Shown: positions 6,764 through 17,027, counted from the stretch's first letter. The stretch is 64,000 nt of DNA from Shewanella profunda (GCF_023283765.1 NZ_JAKILG010000003.1:1-64000), one strand, 5' to 3'. The notes: generated by a model from the sequence alone, not told the origin. Numbers and translations are program-made.

Positions 6764-9568
6764 TTATCGGCTACACTCTTCGAGCAGATAGGCTAAATGG
6801 CGGTAAGAAATGCCACTGTGCTGAGTCAAACCAACCTCACACATACGGTTGGCGTAATAGCCTTCTTTTATATCAACTGGAATAAGCTTTTTGATATTAC
6901 GCAGTGCACTCGCATTGATTTCAGGTTTATATAACCCTTTTTCACCCGCGTAACCGCAGCATTCAATTCCCGCAGGTTTTAACACTTGAGCCGAACAGGC
7001 ATTGGCAATAGCTTGCATCTTAGGTTCAAGTTTCATCTTGCGAGCGCTACAGCCTAAGTGCAATGCAACATTGACTTTTTTGCTGATGTTGAGCTTGTCG
7101 AGCAGGTTGTCATGCATGAACTCGACGAGGTCGATAATTTGCACTTTAGGATTACCTGTTAAGGTTCTGTAAGTACAACTTAATGCATCGACGAGCACAG
7201 GCAGTTTGCCGCCATTGGTCATCTTGCTGACCGCATCAATAAGTTCCTGACGTTTGGCATCGGCATTTTTAAAGTCACCCTTAGATTCCCACATTTGCCC
7301 ACAACATAAGTCACGAGTCTTTTCTGGGGTGATCACATTGTAACCTGCGCGTTCTAGCAGAGTGACAACCACTTCTGGCAGAGTACGGTTATCGGGATCT
7401 TTTGGAGTAGGACCAAAGGTTCTACCACCACAAGCAGGGAAATAAACCACTGTTTCTTGGCCGGCTTTAGCTGGAGAAGGTTTTGGCAGTTTGCCACCTT
7501 TGGGGAAATCAGGATTCCAGTAAGGCACTTCTTTTGAAATTAAACGACCGGTTTTCATCAAAGCGTTGGTGATGCCATCGCCGGTGATCTTGTGGATCAC
7601 ACCTAGCATGTCAAAACCTGTGCTGATCACTTGGTTAACTGCACCAAAGTGTTTAGCTTGGAAATCTAATACTTTTTGCTCTGTGGTGGTGATATAAGGC
7701 GTACGTAATTTACGCACTAGTTGACCCATACTGTTGTCTACAGGACAGGCAATAGTACAAAGTTGACAGGCCGCACAGGTATCAATCACATCATACTTCG
7801 CGGCGGCGCGCATTTCGGCTGCAGCAGCTTTATCACCGGACTGCTCTAAACGCTCAATTTCACGCAGGGTTGCAATACGCTGACGTGGTGAGAAGTTAAG
7901 GGCCGATGTTGGGCAGGTTTTTTCACAGAAACCACATTCGATACATTTATCGACAAAATCATCGACCACAGGGCATGGTTTGATGTTTTTAACGTGGACA
8001 TTACTATCCTCGTTAAGGATCACGCCTGGGTTTAGAATACCTTGTGGATCAAATATTTGTTTGATGCTCTTCATCAAAGTGTAGGCATCTTGTCCCCATT
8101 CTTTTTCGACGAACGGTGCGACAGCGCGGCCAGTGCCATGCTCGGCTTTCATTGAACCGTCGTACTTGTTAATCACCATGTCGGCAATATCATCCATAAA
8201 TGCATGGAAACGATCGATATCGGCCTGAGTCGAGAAGGTGGGGGTAATGATAAAGTGGAAGTTACCCGCCAGAGCATGGCCATAAATACAGCCTTCTGGG
8301 TAACCATGTTTATGGAAAAGCTCAGTGATATCGTGTGCCGCCGCCGCAAGGTGCTCTAGTTCAAAGGCCACGTCTTCGATGATAACGGAGGTTCCCTTTG
8401 GACGTTCACCACCCACAATGGGGAATAACCCTTTGCGCATTGCCCAATATTTGTCATAAACAGCAGGATTAGTACTAAATTCCATTGGGCGAATAAAGTC
8501 AAAGCCTGCAAGTTTAGCGGTAACATCTAGGGTGTAATTTTCTAAAGTTTGGGCATCATCAGCGCGGGATTCAATGAGTAGAATGGCTGATAGGGCAGGT
8601 AGTTCAGATAACCAATCTGGCATGCCAGGCTTGCCCGTTACCGCTTTAATTGATGGCCAATCGAGAAGTTCTGCCGCAGAAACACTTTCACCGTTTATCA
8701 GTGGGATAGCTCGTGCTGCATCTTCCATATTGTGGAATACGGCCATGGCCGAAGCTTTAAATTTAGCTTCATTAACTGTGTGGTAAGTGACTTCGTCAAT
8801 AAAGGCTAAGGTGCCTTCCATCCCCACCATCAGGTGGTTAATGATGTCAAATGGGTCGGTAAAATCGAGTAACGAATTGATACCGTAGCCGGTGGTATTT
8901 TTAATGGAATACTTTTTACGGATTCGGTCCGCCAACACTGTGTTATGGCGAGTCATGTGCGACAGCTCTGTCAGCGCTTCCAGTATTTTTCCGTGGGATT
9001 TTACAAATTCTGCTTTTGATTTTGCACTGCCAGTATCGAGTTCAGTGCCATCTGCAAACAGGAGTTTCGCAGAAGCGATAGTTTGGTAACTGTTTTGCGC
9101 AGTACCACAGCACATTCCCGAAGCATTGTTCGCCACAATACCACCAATTTTGGCGGAGCCGATGGTGGCGGGATCGGGACCAATTTTGCGGTTAAGCGGC
9201 GCGAGTACGGCGTTGGCGTCGGAACCAATGACAGCAGCACCTAAGGTGATCTGTTTGGCATCGCTACTGACTTCAATTTTTCTAAAGCCATCATGGCCAA
9301 GGATCAATAGAATACCTTCACCTATAGCTTGGCCAGATAAACTGGTACCTGCAGCCCTAAATGTAACAGGTGCATTATGCTTACGGGCAACGGCTAATGT
9401 GAGTTTTACCTGTTCTAGGGTTTCTGCATGGACAACGACTTCAGGAACGATCCTGAAGTAGCTTGCATCGGTAGACCAGGCAAAACGGCGGACGGGATCA
9501 TCCGTCACGGGATGATCACCTAATTGCGTTCTTAGATCATCGATGACCAGTTTATAGTTAATCGACAT
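6764..9568 (-). CDS. dld-II: FAD/iron-sulfur D-lactate dehydrogenase Dld-II
   Basis: This respiratory enzyme oxidises D-lactate to pyruvate at the inner membrane. The 934-residue chain fuses a PCMH-type FAD domain (PVTFRAAGTSLSGQA at 67-81), a FAD-oxidase C domain to about residue 520, two [4Fe-4S] motifs (C542-x2-C545-x2-C548-x3-C552 and C598-x2-C601-x2-C604-x3-C608) and a C-terminal region with two CCG motifs (CCGQ and CCGY). This long architecture matches the Shewanella Dld-II described next to lldEFG, not the short Dld of E. coli. A GAGAG ribosome site precedes the ATG. It probably shares a transcript with lldP upstream, and a hairpin lies between them. Confidence 0.95.
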   Translation of the reverse strand: MSINYKLVIDDLRTQLGDHPVTDDPVRRFAWSTDASYFRIVPEVVVHAETLEQVKLTLAVARKHNAPVTFRAAGTSLSGQAIGEGILLILGHDGFRKIEVSSDAKQITLGAAVIGSDANAVLAPLNRKIGPDPATIGSAKIGGIVANNASGMCCGTAQNSYQTIASAKLLFADGTELDTGSAKSKAEFVKSHGKILEALTELSHMTRHNTVLADRIRKKYSIKNTTGYGINSLLDFTDPFDIINHLMVGMEGTLAFIDEVTYHTVNEAKFKASAMAVFHNMEDAARAIPLINGESVSAAELLDWPSIKAVTGKPGMPDWLSELPALSAILLIESRADDAQTLENYTLDVTAKLAGFDFIRPMEFSTNPAVYDKYWAMRKGLFPIVGGERPKGTSVIIEDVAFELEHLAAAAHDITELFHKHGYPEGCIYGHALAGNFHFIITPTFSTQADIDRFHAFMDDIADMVINKYDGSMKAEHGTGRAVAPFVEKEWGQDAYTLMKSIKQIFDPQGILNPGVILNEDSNVHVKNIKPCPVVDDFVDKCIECGFCEKTCPTSALNFSPRQRIATLREIERLEQSGDKAAAAEMRAAAKYDVIDTCAACQLCTIACPVDNSMGQLVRKLRTPYITTTEQKVLDFQAKHFGAVNQVISTGFDMLGVIHKITGDGITNALMKTGRLISKEVPYWNPDFPKGGKLPKPSPAKAGQETVVYFPACGGRTFGPTPKDPDNRTLPEVVVTLLERAGYNVITPEKTRDLCCGQMWESKGDFKNADAKRQELIDAVSKMTNGGKLPVLVDALSCTYRTLTGNPKVQIIDLVEFMHDNLLDKLNISKKVNVALHLGCSARKMKLEPKMQAIANACSAQVLKPAGIECCGYAGEKGLYKPEINASALRNIKKLIPVDIKEGYYANRMCEVGLTQHSGISYRHLAYLLEECSR

Positions 9569-9598
9569 AGCATCACTCTCTTTATTAATAGATTAAAG

Positions 9599-9623
9599 CC
9601 GAAGTCACTGAGAGTGACTTCGG
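9599..9623 (-). other. Intercistronic hairpin between lldP and dld-II
   Basis: CCGAAGTCACT and AGTGACTTCGG form a perfect 11-bp stem with a 3-nt GAG loop. No T-tract follows in the direction of transcription. It probably protects or partly attenuates the mRNA rather than terminating it. Confidence 0.6.
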
Positions 9624-9645
9624 GCATTCAATTAAATAAAACGGC

Positions 9646-11289
9646 TTAGAATCCACCCCACAGGGTAGCTATTGTGCCCGCCAGTAAGGCATAACCAATG
9701 GCAACAGGCATTGTTTTACGTATAATTTCTGATTCTCTACCTGCCATACCTACTACGGTTGCTGCGGCTACCACGTTCATTACGCACATCATGTTACCGG
9801 CGTTTGCACCGATACCTTGTAGTGCCAATACCAGTGTGTGGTTCATGCCAACATTGTCGGCCACACTGTATTGTAGACTGGAGAACATCATGTTCGAGAA
9901 AGTGGCTGAACCCGATAAGAAGGCACCAAAAATCCCCACGATAGGCGCCATCCACGCCCACACAGCACCCATGGAACCTGCCAACATATCAGCTAAAGCG
10001 ACAGGCATTGAGGCAAGACCAGCACCATTAGCACCTGAGTTTAAGAAGATCTTCACCATAGGCACTGATGCACCTAATGAAATAATGGTTGGTAACATGG
10101 ACTTGCATGAAACACCGACTGTTTGCTGAATCGCAGGGCTTTTCATTTTGAACAGGAAGAAACCTAGAATACACACGGCAACAAAGAAGGCACCTGGTGC
10201 ATATAGCGTCGCGAAGCTGGCCTTAAGTTCAGTGCCCATTAGGCCTGTCCAGCTAATGTTAAAGCTTGATAACCATGCTTTAAGCGGCATAACTGTACGG
10301 GATAACACCAACAGCGCAGCCATGATGATATAAGGAGTCCAAGCGGCAATTTGTGAAAACTTGGCTTTCGCTTCTATCTTCACACCTTCTTGGCTGTCAT
10401 TCTCTGCGAAATCATTCCAAGGCGTTTTAGGCAGTAAGTAGCCTTTACGCGCAACGGGGATCACTAAGGCCATACCGATTAATGCACCGATAACTGCTGG
10501 GAATTCAGGGCCTGCAAGGTAGTTGATGATCCAAGCAGGAACTGTAAAGGCAAGACCTGCGAAAATCGCAAATTTCCAAATTGCTAAGCCTTCCTTAAAG
10601 GATTTATTGCGACCAAAGAATCCCGTTAGCATGGTCACCATTACTAGAGGAATTAATGAACCAGTGATTAAGTCGATAGTGATCATATGCATTACGATAT
10701 ATCGAGCGTAACCGGCATAGGTACCGCCATGGGCAGCAAACTGCTCCGCAGCCATGCTTACGCCACCTTGGATCAGACCCTGTTCCATCCCAAAGAGTAC
10801 TGGTAGACCAATAGCACCGAAGGATACGCAGGCCGAGTCGGCAATCAAAGCAACGACCGCTGCGGCAATGGGTGGTACGCCAAGCAATACTAGCAGTGGT
10901 GCGCCAATTGCTGCGGGAGTACCAAAACCAGCACTACCTTCAATAAAGGCACCAAATAACCAACAGATGATGATGACTTGCACACGGGCATCGGCACTGA
11001 TGTTAGTAAAACCAGCGCGGATAGTGTCCATGGCACCTGAGTATTTCAGGGTATTGAGTAGGAACACGGCACCAAAAATGATGGTTAATGGTGTGATGGC
11101 GGAGAGCAGTCCTTCGAGGACCGATGCCGCCAGTAATGTCGTATCCATCTGCCAAATAAACACGGCGGCGAGCGCTGTGACTACCATGGAGATGGGCATA
11201 GCCTTAGATGCAGGCATTCTGAGTAATACCAAAAAGAGCATTACACTGAGTACTGGCGTCAAGCTAGCGAGGAGTTGAAGTATTGTCAT
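9646..11289 (-). CDS. lldP: Lactate permease (LctP family)
   Basis: This inner-membrane carrier imports L- and D-lactate with protons (family function). The 547-residue protein is hydrophobic throughout, with about 13 predicted helices. It carries the conserved motif EGSAGFGTPAAI near residue 117, and the end is typical of LctP. Length agrees with the family (about 550). It is the first gene of the locus, upstream of dld-II in the same direction with 77 bp between. A long upstream region with CRP-like sites fits carbon or anaerobic control. In Shewanella this permease is known to be needed for growth on lactate. Confidence 0.93.
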   Translation of the reverse strand: MTILQLLASLTPVLSVMLFLVLLRMPASKAMPISMVVTALAAVFIWQMDTTLLAASVLEGLLSAITPLTIIFGAVFLLNTLKYSGAMDTIRAGFTNISADARVQVIIICWLFGAFIEGSAGFGTPAAIGAPLLVLLGVPPIAAAVVALIADSACVSFGAIGLPVLFGMEQGLIQGGVSMAAEQFAAHGGTYAGYARYIVMHMITIDLITGSLIPLVMVTMLTGFFGRNKSFKEGLAIWKFAIFAGLAFTVPAWIINYLAGPEFPAVIGALIGMALVIPVARKGYLLPKTPWNDFAENDSQEGVKIEAKAKFSQIAAWTPYIIMAALLVLSRTVMPLKAWLSSFNISWTGLMGTELKASFATLYAPGAFFVAVCILGFFLFKMKSPAIQQTVGVSCKSMLPTIISLGASVPMVKIFLNSGANGAGLASMPVALADMLAGSMGAVWAWMAPIVGIFGAFLSGSATFSNMMFSSLQYSVADNVGMNHTLVLALQGIGANAGNMMCVMNVVAAATVVGMAGRESEIIRKTMPVAIGYALLAGTIATLWGGF

Positions 11290-12136
11290 GCTTGCCTCTT
11301 CATAAAGTGGTCTGACTTATTATTTATATTGGGTTCTTGCTTTTGCCTTCATGTCGACTCTCAGACCGATAAATCAGCAGTACTGACTGTCAATTATCAT
11401 GGTCACGACATTCTGTGGTGTGTACTAGACGCTATTCAGAGCCTGACTAATATGATCTAGATCATCTTGGCTGTTAAATGAAATGCTAATTTACAGGGCT
11501 GCGGGGAGCTTCTCTCATGGGATTATTCTATCTGTGATCTTGATCACTTAGTTTATAGGGTGTATATCAAATTTGATTATAGATGTTTAATTTAATGATG
11601 AGTTTGGTTATTAAAAATAGAATTATTACTCAGTTTGGCGGTCAATATTGCAATTAACTGATCCATTTATTTCATTAATGACTACTATACGGATTTTTTA
11701 GACATTTTTAAGATGTGATTAAGGTCGCATGCACGGATGAGGTCGGATTGTTGTGTTTACATCATGAAATTATAATTCATTGTAAATGTTAGTTATTACT
11801 GGTTTTTGAGGGGGTTTTAATTAGTGATTAAGATCACGTTTTAAATAGTGGGTAAATTTTGTGTGACGAATATCACTTAATGAATTATGTTTTAATTTGA
11901 AAGTTAATAACAGTTAATAAAGTTAATTTCACTTAATTTGAGCGAACAATCACTATTATTAAATAGTACCGTTTCTATATAACTAAAATAGTGAAGCTAA
12001 AAAATGAAGAGCATCTAGCAAGTTAAATAAAAATATTCAGAGAACAGTACTAAAAAAGTGCGCTGAGATTAATCAACAAATGGGAAAAATTCTGTTTTAA
12101 CTTTTATCAAACTGGTTAGTCGCTATTTTTGCAGCG
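11290..12136. other. Long AT-rich intergenic region between nadK and lldP
   Basis: This 847-bp stretch holds no believable gene. It contains the CRP-like palindromes listed separately. A weak CGCT/AGCG hairpin at about 12122-12135 lies just beyond the nadK stop. Such a long leader region suggests complex control of lldP or an unrecognised small RNA. Confidence 0.5.
11451..11877. promoter_or_regulatory. Four CRP/FNR-like palindromes upstream of lldP
   Basis: Four 16-bp sites share a TGA-N6-TCA frame: TATGATCTAGATCATC at 11451-11466, TGTGATCTTGATCACT at 11533-11548, AGTGATTAAGATCACG at 11823-11838 and TGTGACGAATATCACT at 11862-11877. The second and fourth fit the CRP consensus TGTGA-N6-TCACA in all but the last base. 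They lie 160-590 bp above the lldP start. The actual protein (CRP, an FNR homologue or a lactate regulator) is inferred, not shown. Confidence 0.6.
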
Positions 12137-13015
12137 TTAAAATAACTTGCTGCCCCAACCTAATTTAGTTCTCAAAACGTGGAAATAATTATGGCCTTTG
12201 GGATGAATAAGCCGTAAACGTTCAGAGCTGCGACGTACAATAATCTCATCACCGGGTAATACGGCCAAATGCACATGGCCATCACAACTCACTTCAAGAT
12301 TTTCACCATTTTCAGGGGAAACGACCATCTTAATCGTGCTACAGGCATCAACGACAATTGGTCTACAGGACAGGGTATGGGGAAACATAGGCACTAAAAT
12401 CAATGCCTGTAAATTAGGGGTGAGAATAGCACCACCAGCGGAGAGGGCGTAGGCAGTTGAGCCTGTTGGCGTTGATACTATCATGCCATCGGCACGCTGG
12501 CTGTACATGAATTGATTATCAATATAGACTTCAAATTCAATCATATGAGCGATTTTACCCGGATGTAATACCGCTTCGTTCACCGCTGTATTACTCGCCT
12601 TAAGCATTCCGTGGCGATAAACTTCGGCCTCGAGTAAGAATCTGTGCTCCGTTTCGAAATGGCCGTCGAGTACTTTAGCGAGCGCTTCTTCGAAGGCATC
12701 TGGCGGTAAATCAGTTAAAAAACCTAAATTGCCACGGTTTACACCGATAACACCCACATCAAAACGTGCTAACACCCGGGCAGCGCCCAACATATTACCA
12801 TCGCCACCGACCACTATGGCTAAGTCACAACGAGCCCCAATTTCCAATAAATCGACAGCTTCAATACTGGTGCCTAATTCGGTGGAAACACGCTCTTCTG
12901 CTAAGACTTCATAGCCTTGCATCGTCAGCCAATGGTGTAGGCGTTTTAAGGTTTGATTTGTCCCTAGGTGATGCGGTTTGCCAATAAGGCCAATGGTATG
13001 AAACTTTGTGGTCAT
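12137..13015 (-). CDS. nadK: NAD kinase
   Basis: NadK phosphorylates NAD to NADP with ATP in the cytoplasm. The product is 292 residues, the same length as E. coli NadK. The signature GGDGN is at residues 70-74, the NE motif is in [10 protein letters not shown], and the substrate loop reads [14 protein letters not shown]. The start at 13015 ([10 protein letters not shown]) is chosen because it aligns with the family and because the longer frame would run into the grpE promoter. Divergent from grpE, as in many gammaproteobacteria. Confidence 0.96.
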   Translation of the reverse strand: MTTKFHTIGLIGKPHHLGTNQTLKRLHHWLTMQGYEVLAEERVSTELGTSIEAVDLLEIGARCDLAIVVGGDGNMLGAARVLARFDVGVIGVNRGNLGFLTDLPPDAFEEALAKVLDGHFETEHRFLLEAEVYRHGMLKASNTAVNEAVLHPGKIAHMIEFEVYIDNQFMYSQRADGMIVSTPTGSTAYALSAGGAILTPNLQALILVPMFPHTLSCRPIVVDACSTIKMVVSPENGENLEVSCDGHVHLAVLPGDEIIVRRSSERLRLIHPKGHNYFHVLRTKLGWGSKLF

Positions 13016-13040
13016 ATTTGTGCTAGATCTGGCCTTAGGC

Positions 13041-13069
13041 CTTGAAACGTCAAAATTGATCCCCATAAT
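13041..13069 (+). promoter_or_regulatory. Sigma-32 heat-shock promoter of grpE
   Basis: CTTGAAA at 13041-13047 and CCCCATAAT at 13061-13069, separated by 13 bp, match the heat-shock consensus (CTTGAAA - 13 to 17 bp - CCCCATnT). The grpE ATG is 45 bp downstream. Confidence 0.9.
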
Positions 13070-13114
13070 ATGCCCAGAGTATTCAGAAACAAAGCATTTT
13101 TAGCTGGAGTGAAA

Positions 13115-13735
13115 ATGAGCAACGAATCGATTAAAGCAGAACAGGATCTGATCCAAGAGGGTGTAGAGTCTGAAATCTCTACCGAAGAAGCGAGTCTCGT
13201 CGATGAGCTTACCCAAGCCAATTTCCGTATTGAAGAGCTGGAACAGTTACTCACTGAAGCTTTGGCGAAAGTTGAAGAACAGAAGGATTCAGTCATTCGC
13301 GCCGCAGCAGAGGTGGATAACATTCGTCGTCGTGCCGCCATGGATGTGGAAAAAGCCAATAAATTTGCGTTGGAAAAGTTCGCCAATGAATTATTGCCAG
13401 TGCTTGATAATATGGAGCGCGCTCTGATGGGGACAAACCCAGAAGATGAAGCGACTAAGGCGATATATCAAGGTGTTGAGTTAACTCAAAAAAGCTTACT
13501 TACAGCAGTGGCTAAATTTGGTGTGAAGCAAATTGATCCACAAGGTCAGTCATTTAACCCTGATCAACATCAAGCCATTGGTATGCAGCCCAGTGCGGAT
13601 TTCCCTGCAAATACTGTGATGTTAGTGATGCAAAAGGGTTATGAGCTAAATAGCCGTTTACTGCGCCCAGCGATGGTGATGGTATCACAGGGCGGCCCTA
13701 GCCAAGAAAGTGCGACGATTGATATCGAAGCTTAA
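13115..13735 (+). CDS. grpE: Nucleotide exchange factor GrpE
   Basis: GrpE releases ADP from DnaK in the cytoplasmic chaperone cycle. The 206-residue protein has an acidic N-terminus, a long coiled-coil helix (about 30-110) with [20 protein letters not shown], and the C-terminal beta domain ending in [13 protein letters not shown] at 13115 follows GGAG and is preferred over an upstream in-frame ATG that lies too close to the promoter. The gene is monocistronic between a heat-shock promoter and a strong hairpin. The dnaK and dnaJ genes are not in the window. Confidence 0.96.
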   Translation: MSNESIKAEQDLIQEGVESEISTEEASLVDELTQANFRIEELEQLLTEALAKVEEQKDSVIRAAAEVDNIRRRAAMDVEKANKFALEKFANELLPVLDNMERALMGTNPEDEATKAIYQGVELTQKSLLTAVAKFGVKQIDPQGQSFNPDQHQAIGMQPSADFPANTVMLVMQKGYELNSRLLRPAMVMVSQGGPSQESATIDIEA

Positions 13736-13790
13736 GTTGATATTGAAGTAGGCAATTCTATTCGGAAGGCTTACAGAAGCAACAAAACGA

Positions 13791-13818
13791 AAAAGGACTG
13801 CAATAGCAGTCCTTTTTT
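13791..13818. terminator. Bidirectional terminator between grpE and dxs
   Basis: GGACTGC and GCAGTCC (13795-13801 and 13806-13812) with an AATA loop are flanked by an A-run on the left and TTTTTT on the right. It serves both convergent genes. Confidence 0.9.
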
Positions 13819-13856
13819 ATGGGCGAAACACTTATCTCAATTGGGTTCAGTTCTGG

Positions 13857-15725
13857 CTATTGTGCTAAATAAGCATTGATCTGAGCCAAAATACCTTCAG
13901 GATCCAGTTGCAAGTCGTGGATGACTTCCTCAGGTGAACCGTGCTTAATAAACTCATCGGGTAGGCCGATTTGCAGCACCGGCTTTGGCATTTTGAGTTT
14001 TTGTAGTAATTCAAGCACCCCAGAACCCGCGCCGCCCATAATGGCATTTTCTTCTACTGTCACAAGTACATCGTGGGTTTGCGCCATTTCTTTTACCAGC
14101 TCAACATCGAGCGGTTTTACAAAGCGCATATCGGCAACGGTGGCATCTAAGCTCTCCGCCGCAGCTAAAGCTGATGCTAGGGTTGTACCAAAGTTTAACA
14201 GGGCAATACGCTTACCTACACGTTTTATCACACCTTTACCTATTGGTAGCGCTGTCATGGTTTCCACTTGAGTGGCACCCGTTGCACTACCCCTTGGATA
14301 ACGCACTGCACTTGGGCCTGCATTGTAGCAATAGCCCGTATAGAGCATTTGGCGACATTCGTTTTCGTCCGAAGGCGCCATAATCACCATATTAGGGACA
14401 CAACGCATAAAGCTTAAATCAAATGCCCCTTGGTGAGTAGGGCCATCTGCACCGACAATTCCACCACGATCAATGGCAAACAATACGGGTAATTGTTGCA
14501 ATGCCACATCGTGAATAAGTTGATCATAGGCGCGTTGCAGGAAGGTTGAATAAATCGCAACAACGGGCTTATAGCCCTCACAGGCAAAGCCTGCACCTAA
14601 GGTTACTGCATGCTGCTCAGCAATTGCCGCATCAAAATACTGCTTAGGGAAGCGCTGGGAAAACTCTACCATCCCCGAGCCTTCACGCATCGCAGGAGTA
14701 ATGCCTAACACTTTTTCGTCTTGCTCGGCAATATCGCATAACCACTTACCGAAAACCTCTGAAAACGTAGGTAAACCAGGATTCGTGGTGGGTTTTTTAA
14801 ATTGTGCTGGATCGAATTTAGGCACGGCATGCCAGCCAATAGGATCTTTTTCGGCGGGTTCGTAACCACGACCTTTCTTGGTCATGATGTGAAGTACCTG
14901 CGGGCCTTTGAGATTACGCATGTTGCGCATAGTTTCGACCAGAGCATCCACATCATGGCCATCGATAGGGCCTATGTAGTTGAAACCGAGCTCTTCAAAT
15001 AAAGTGCCTGGAACAACCATGCCTTTAAGGTGTTCTTCGGTACGCTTAGCCATTTCTTTGATAACAGGCATACCTTTGAGCACTTTCTTGCCGCCTTCGC
15101 GCAGCGTGGTATAGAAACGGCCTGACATCAGTTGCGCTAAATGATTATTTAAGGCACCGACATTTTCAGAGATCGACATTTCGTTGTCATTAAGCACAAC
15201 TAGCATGTCATTGTGCAGATCACCTGCGTGGTTCATGGCTTCAAACACCATACCGCCAGTCATTGCGCCATCACCGATCACGGCCACGACTTTACGGCCA
15301 GCCTGTTCTTTTTCGGCGGCAACGGCCATGGCGAGGGCTGCACTTATTGAAGTGCCAGAGTGGCCAACACTGAAAGTGTCGTATTCACTTTCCTCACGCC
15401 AAGGAAAAGGATGTAAGCCATTCTTTTGCCTGATGGTGTGCATTTTATCCCGACGTCCAGTCAGGATTTTATGGGGATAAGCCTGATGTCCCACATCCCA
15501 GATCAGTCGATCGAATGGGGTGTTGTAGACATAGTGCAAGGCTACGGTAAGTTCTACTGTGCCAAGCCCAGAGGCGAAATGTCCGCTGGACATGCCAACA
15601 GACTTAAGAAGAAACTCCCTTAATTCATCGGCCACTTGCGGTAAAAGGGCCTGAGGAAGCTGGCGGAGCTCATTGGGGGTATTGGCCTGTGCCAACACGG
15701 GAAACTGAGAAATGTCCAAACTCAT
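13857..15725 (-). CDS. dxs: 1-deoxy-D-xylulose-5-phosphate synthase
   Basis: Dxs condenses pyruvate and glyceraldehyde 3-phosphate, using thiamine diphosphate, as the first step of the MEP isoprenoid pathway. The 622-residue protein has the expected order. A thiamine-binding part contains [16 protein letters not shown] and [13 protein letters not shown] (about 150-165). The transketolase pyrimidine-binding domain contains [12 protein letters not shown] (about 370). The C-terminal domain follows. Length matches E. coli Dxs (620). It is the last gene of xseB-ispA-dxs, all on the minus strand with spacings of 2 and 21 bp, a widely conserved operon that couples precursor supply to prenyl synthesis. 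Confidence 0.97.
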   Translation of the reverse strand: MSLDISQFPVLAQANTPNELRQLPQALLPQVADELREFLLKSVGMSSGHFASGLGTVELTVALHYVYNTPFDRLIWDVGHQAYPHKILTGRRDKMHTIRQKNGLHPFPWREESEYDTFSVGHSGTSISAALAMAVAAEKEQAGRKVVAVIGDGAMTGGMVFEAMNHAGDLHNDMLVVLNDNEMSISENVGALNNHLAQLMSGRFYTTLREGGKKVLKGMPVIKEMAKRTEEHLKGMVVPGTLFEELGFNYIGPIDGHDVDALVETMRNMRNLKGPQVLHIMTKKGRGYEPAEKDPIGWHAVPKFDPAQFKKPTTNPGLPTFSEVFGKWLCDIAEQDEKVLGITPAMREGSGMVEFSQRFPKQYFDAAIAEQHAVTLGAGFACEGYKPVVAIYSTFLQRAYDQLIHDVALQQLPVLFAIDRGGIVGADGPTHQGAFDLSFMRCVPNMVIMAPSDENECRQMLYTGYCYNAGPSAVRYPRGSATGATQVETMTALPIGKGVIKRVGKRIALLNFGTTLASALAAAESLDATVADMRFVKPLDVELVKEMAQTHDVLVTVEENAIMGGAGSGVLELLQKLKMPKPVLQIGLPDEFIKHGSPEEVIHDLQLDPEGILAQINAYLAQ

Positions 15726-15746
15726 AGCGAGATACTTCGTCTCTTA

Positions 15747-16628
15747 TTATATTCTTCGCTCAATGATGTAGCGGGCGAAGTCTGCAATTAACTGGCTATT
15801 GTATGGCAATTTAGCCAGCGCTGATAGTGCCTCTTGGATTAGTTGCGCTGCTGTGTCTTTCGCTCCCTGTAGTCCAAGCAGTTGTGGGAAAGTGCTTTTA
15901 TTTGATTCTGCGTCCGAACCTTGTGGTTTACCCAGTTCTTCAGTTGTGGCGATAATATCCAGAATATCGTCTTGTACTTGGAAGGCAAGCCCTACGGCAT
16001 GGGCAAATTCCATCATACTTGCATATTGATCTTGTGGTGCTTTAGCGGCGATAAGAGCTAACTCAACGGCGCAACTAATAAGGGCGCCAGTTTTCATATT
16101 ATGCAATTGGGTTAACGCTTTTATATCAATATGTTTGTCAGTTGAAGCTAAATCTATCGCTTGGCCGCCACACATGCCACGGTAGCCTGAGGCTTTTGCC
16201 AGTGCCCTGACCATAGCGATATGCTGCTCGCTGCTTATCCCCGGAACGGCTTCTGTCACAATCTCAAAGGCTAAGGTTTGCAGTGCATCCCCTGCGAGTA
16301 TGGCGGTTGCTTCATCAAAAGCAATATGCACAGTGGGTTTACCGCGACGAAGATTGTCATCGTCCATGGCGGGCAAATCATCATGGATTAAAGAATAGGC
16401 ATGAATACACTCAATGGCAGCTGCACAGGCATCTAATTTTTCCAGTGTAACACCAAACATTTGTCCAACACTGTACACAAGGAATGGACGAATACGTTTA
16501 CCGCCGAGTAAGGCGCCATATTGCATTGCAGCTTTTAATTGGGGAGCTGTTTCTTCAAGCGTATTAAAACGCTGTTTTAATTGGGTATCAACGCGCAGTT
16601 GATACTCTTGAATTGTACTGACTAACAC
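15747..16628 (-). CDS. ispA: Farnesyl diphosphate synthase
   Basis: IspA builds farnesyl diphosphate from IPP and DMAPP/GPP. The 293-residue protein carries both aspartate-rich motifs: DDLPAMDDD (first, about 84-92) and DDILD (second, about 222-226). It also has GGKRIRP near residue 42. The start is GTG at 16628, two bases after the xseB stop. No better start exists nearby. It is the middle gene of the xseB-ispA-dxs operon. Confidence 0.95.
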   Translation of the reverse strand: MLVSTIQEYQLRVDTQLKQRFNTLEETAPQLKAAMQYGALLGGKRIRPFLVYSVGQMFGVTLEKLDACAAAIECIHAYSLIHDDLPAMDDDNLRRGKPTVHIAFDEATAILAGDALQTLAFEIVTEAVPGISSEQHIAMVRALAKASGYRGMCGGQAIDLASTDKHIDIKALTQLHNMKTGALISCAVELALIAAKAPQDQYASMMEFAHAVGLAFQVQDDILDIIATTEELGKPQGSDAESNKSTFPQLLGLQGAKDTAAQLIQEALSALAKLPYNSQLIADFARYIIERRI

Positions 16629-16630
16629 GC

Positions 16631-16870
16631 TTATTCACCCTCAACGGCATAGGGAGATAGGGGCGCATTTTCATCTTGTTTCAGTAAAATGGCCACTTTT
16701 TGTTGGGCTTGTTCGAGTTTAGCTTGGCTATTGCGAACAAGAATAATGCCACGTTCAAATTGTTTTAACGCGTCATCAAGAGAGACGTCACCTTGTTCTA
16801 ACTCGGACACTATTCGTTCGAGTTCACCAAGAGATTCTTCAAAACTGAGATTTTCGGGTTTCTTCGCCAC
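16631..16870 (-). CDS. xseB: Exodeoxyribonuclease VII small subunit
   Basis: XseB is the small subunit of exonuclease VII, which degrades single-stranded DNA together with XseA. The 79-residue protein shows the family pattern LSFEESLGELERIVSELEQG (about 8-27) followed by a second helix FERGIILVRNSQAKLEQAQQ. The start codon is GTG, with AAGGAAG upstream. It is the first gene of the operon with ispA and dxs. xseA is not in the window. Confidence 0.95.
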   Translation of the reverse strand: MAKKPENLSFEESLGELERIVSELEQGDVSLDDALKQFERGIILVRNSQAKLEQAQQKVAILLKQDENAPLSPYAVEGE

Positions 16871-17000
16871 GTCTATGCTTCCTTTGGTTTAGCGGACACA
16901 AGGTATATCAGGGCGGCTCAAGGGTCAAATTCCAACGATGGATATTTGCTCAATAGCACGCTTTGTTGCTGAATTTTTTTCAGAAAATATAAATTGCCGC

Positions 17001-17027
17001 TAAACTTGCTTAGTGCTTGTCCGATAA
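17001..17027 (+). promoter_or_regulatory. Sigma-28 (FliA) flagellar promoter of pomAB
   Basis: TAAACTTG at 17001-17008 and TCCGATAA at 17020-17027 are separated by exactly 11 bp, against the FliA consensus TAAAGTTT-N11-GCCGATAA. Thirteen of 16 positions match. It lies 155 bp before the pomA start, fitting late-class flagellar expression of the motor. Confidence 0.8.

Noticed and set aside
9698-11278. Long open frames antisense to the lactate permease (for example 9698-10129 and 10754-11278)
   Set aside because: They mirror the codon pattern of a hydrophobic gene on the other strand and encode Thr/Pro/Ala-rich sequence without known domains.
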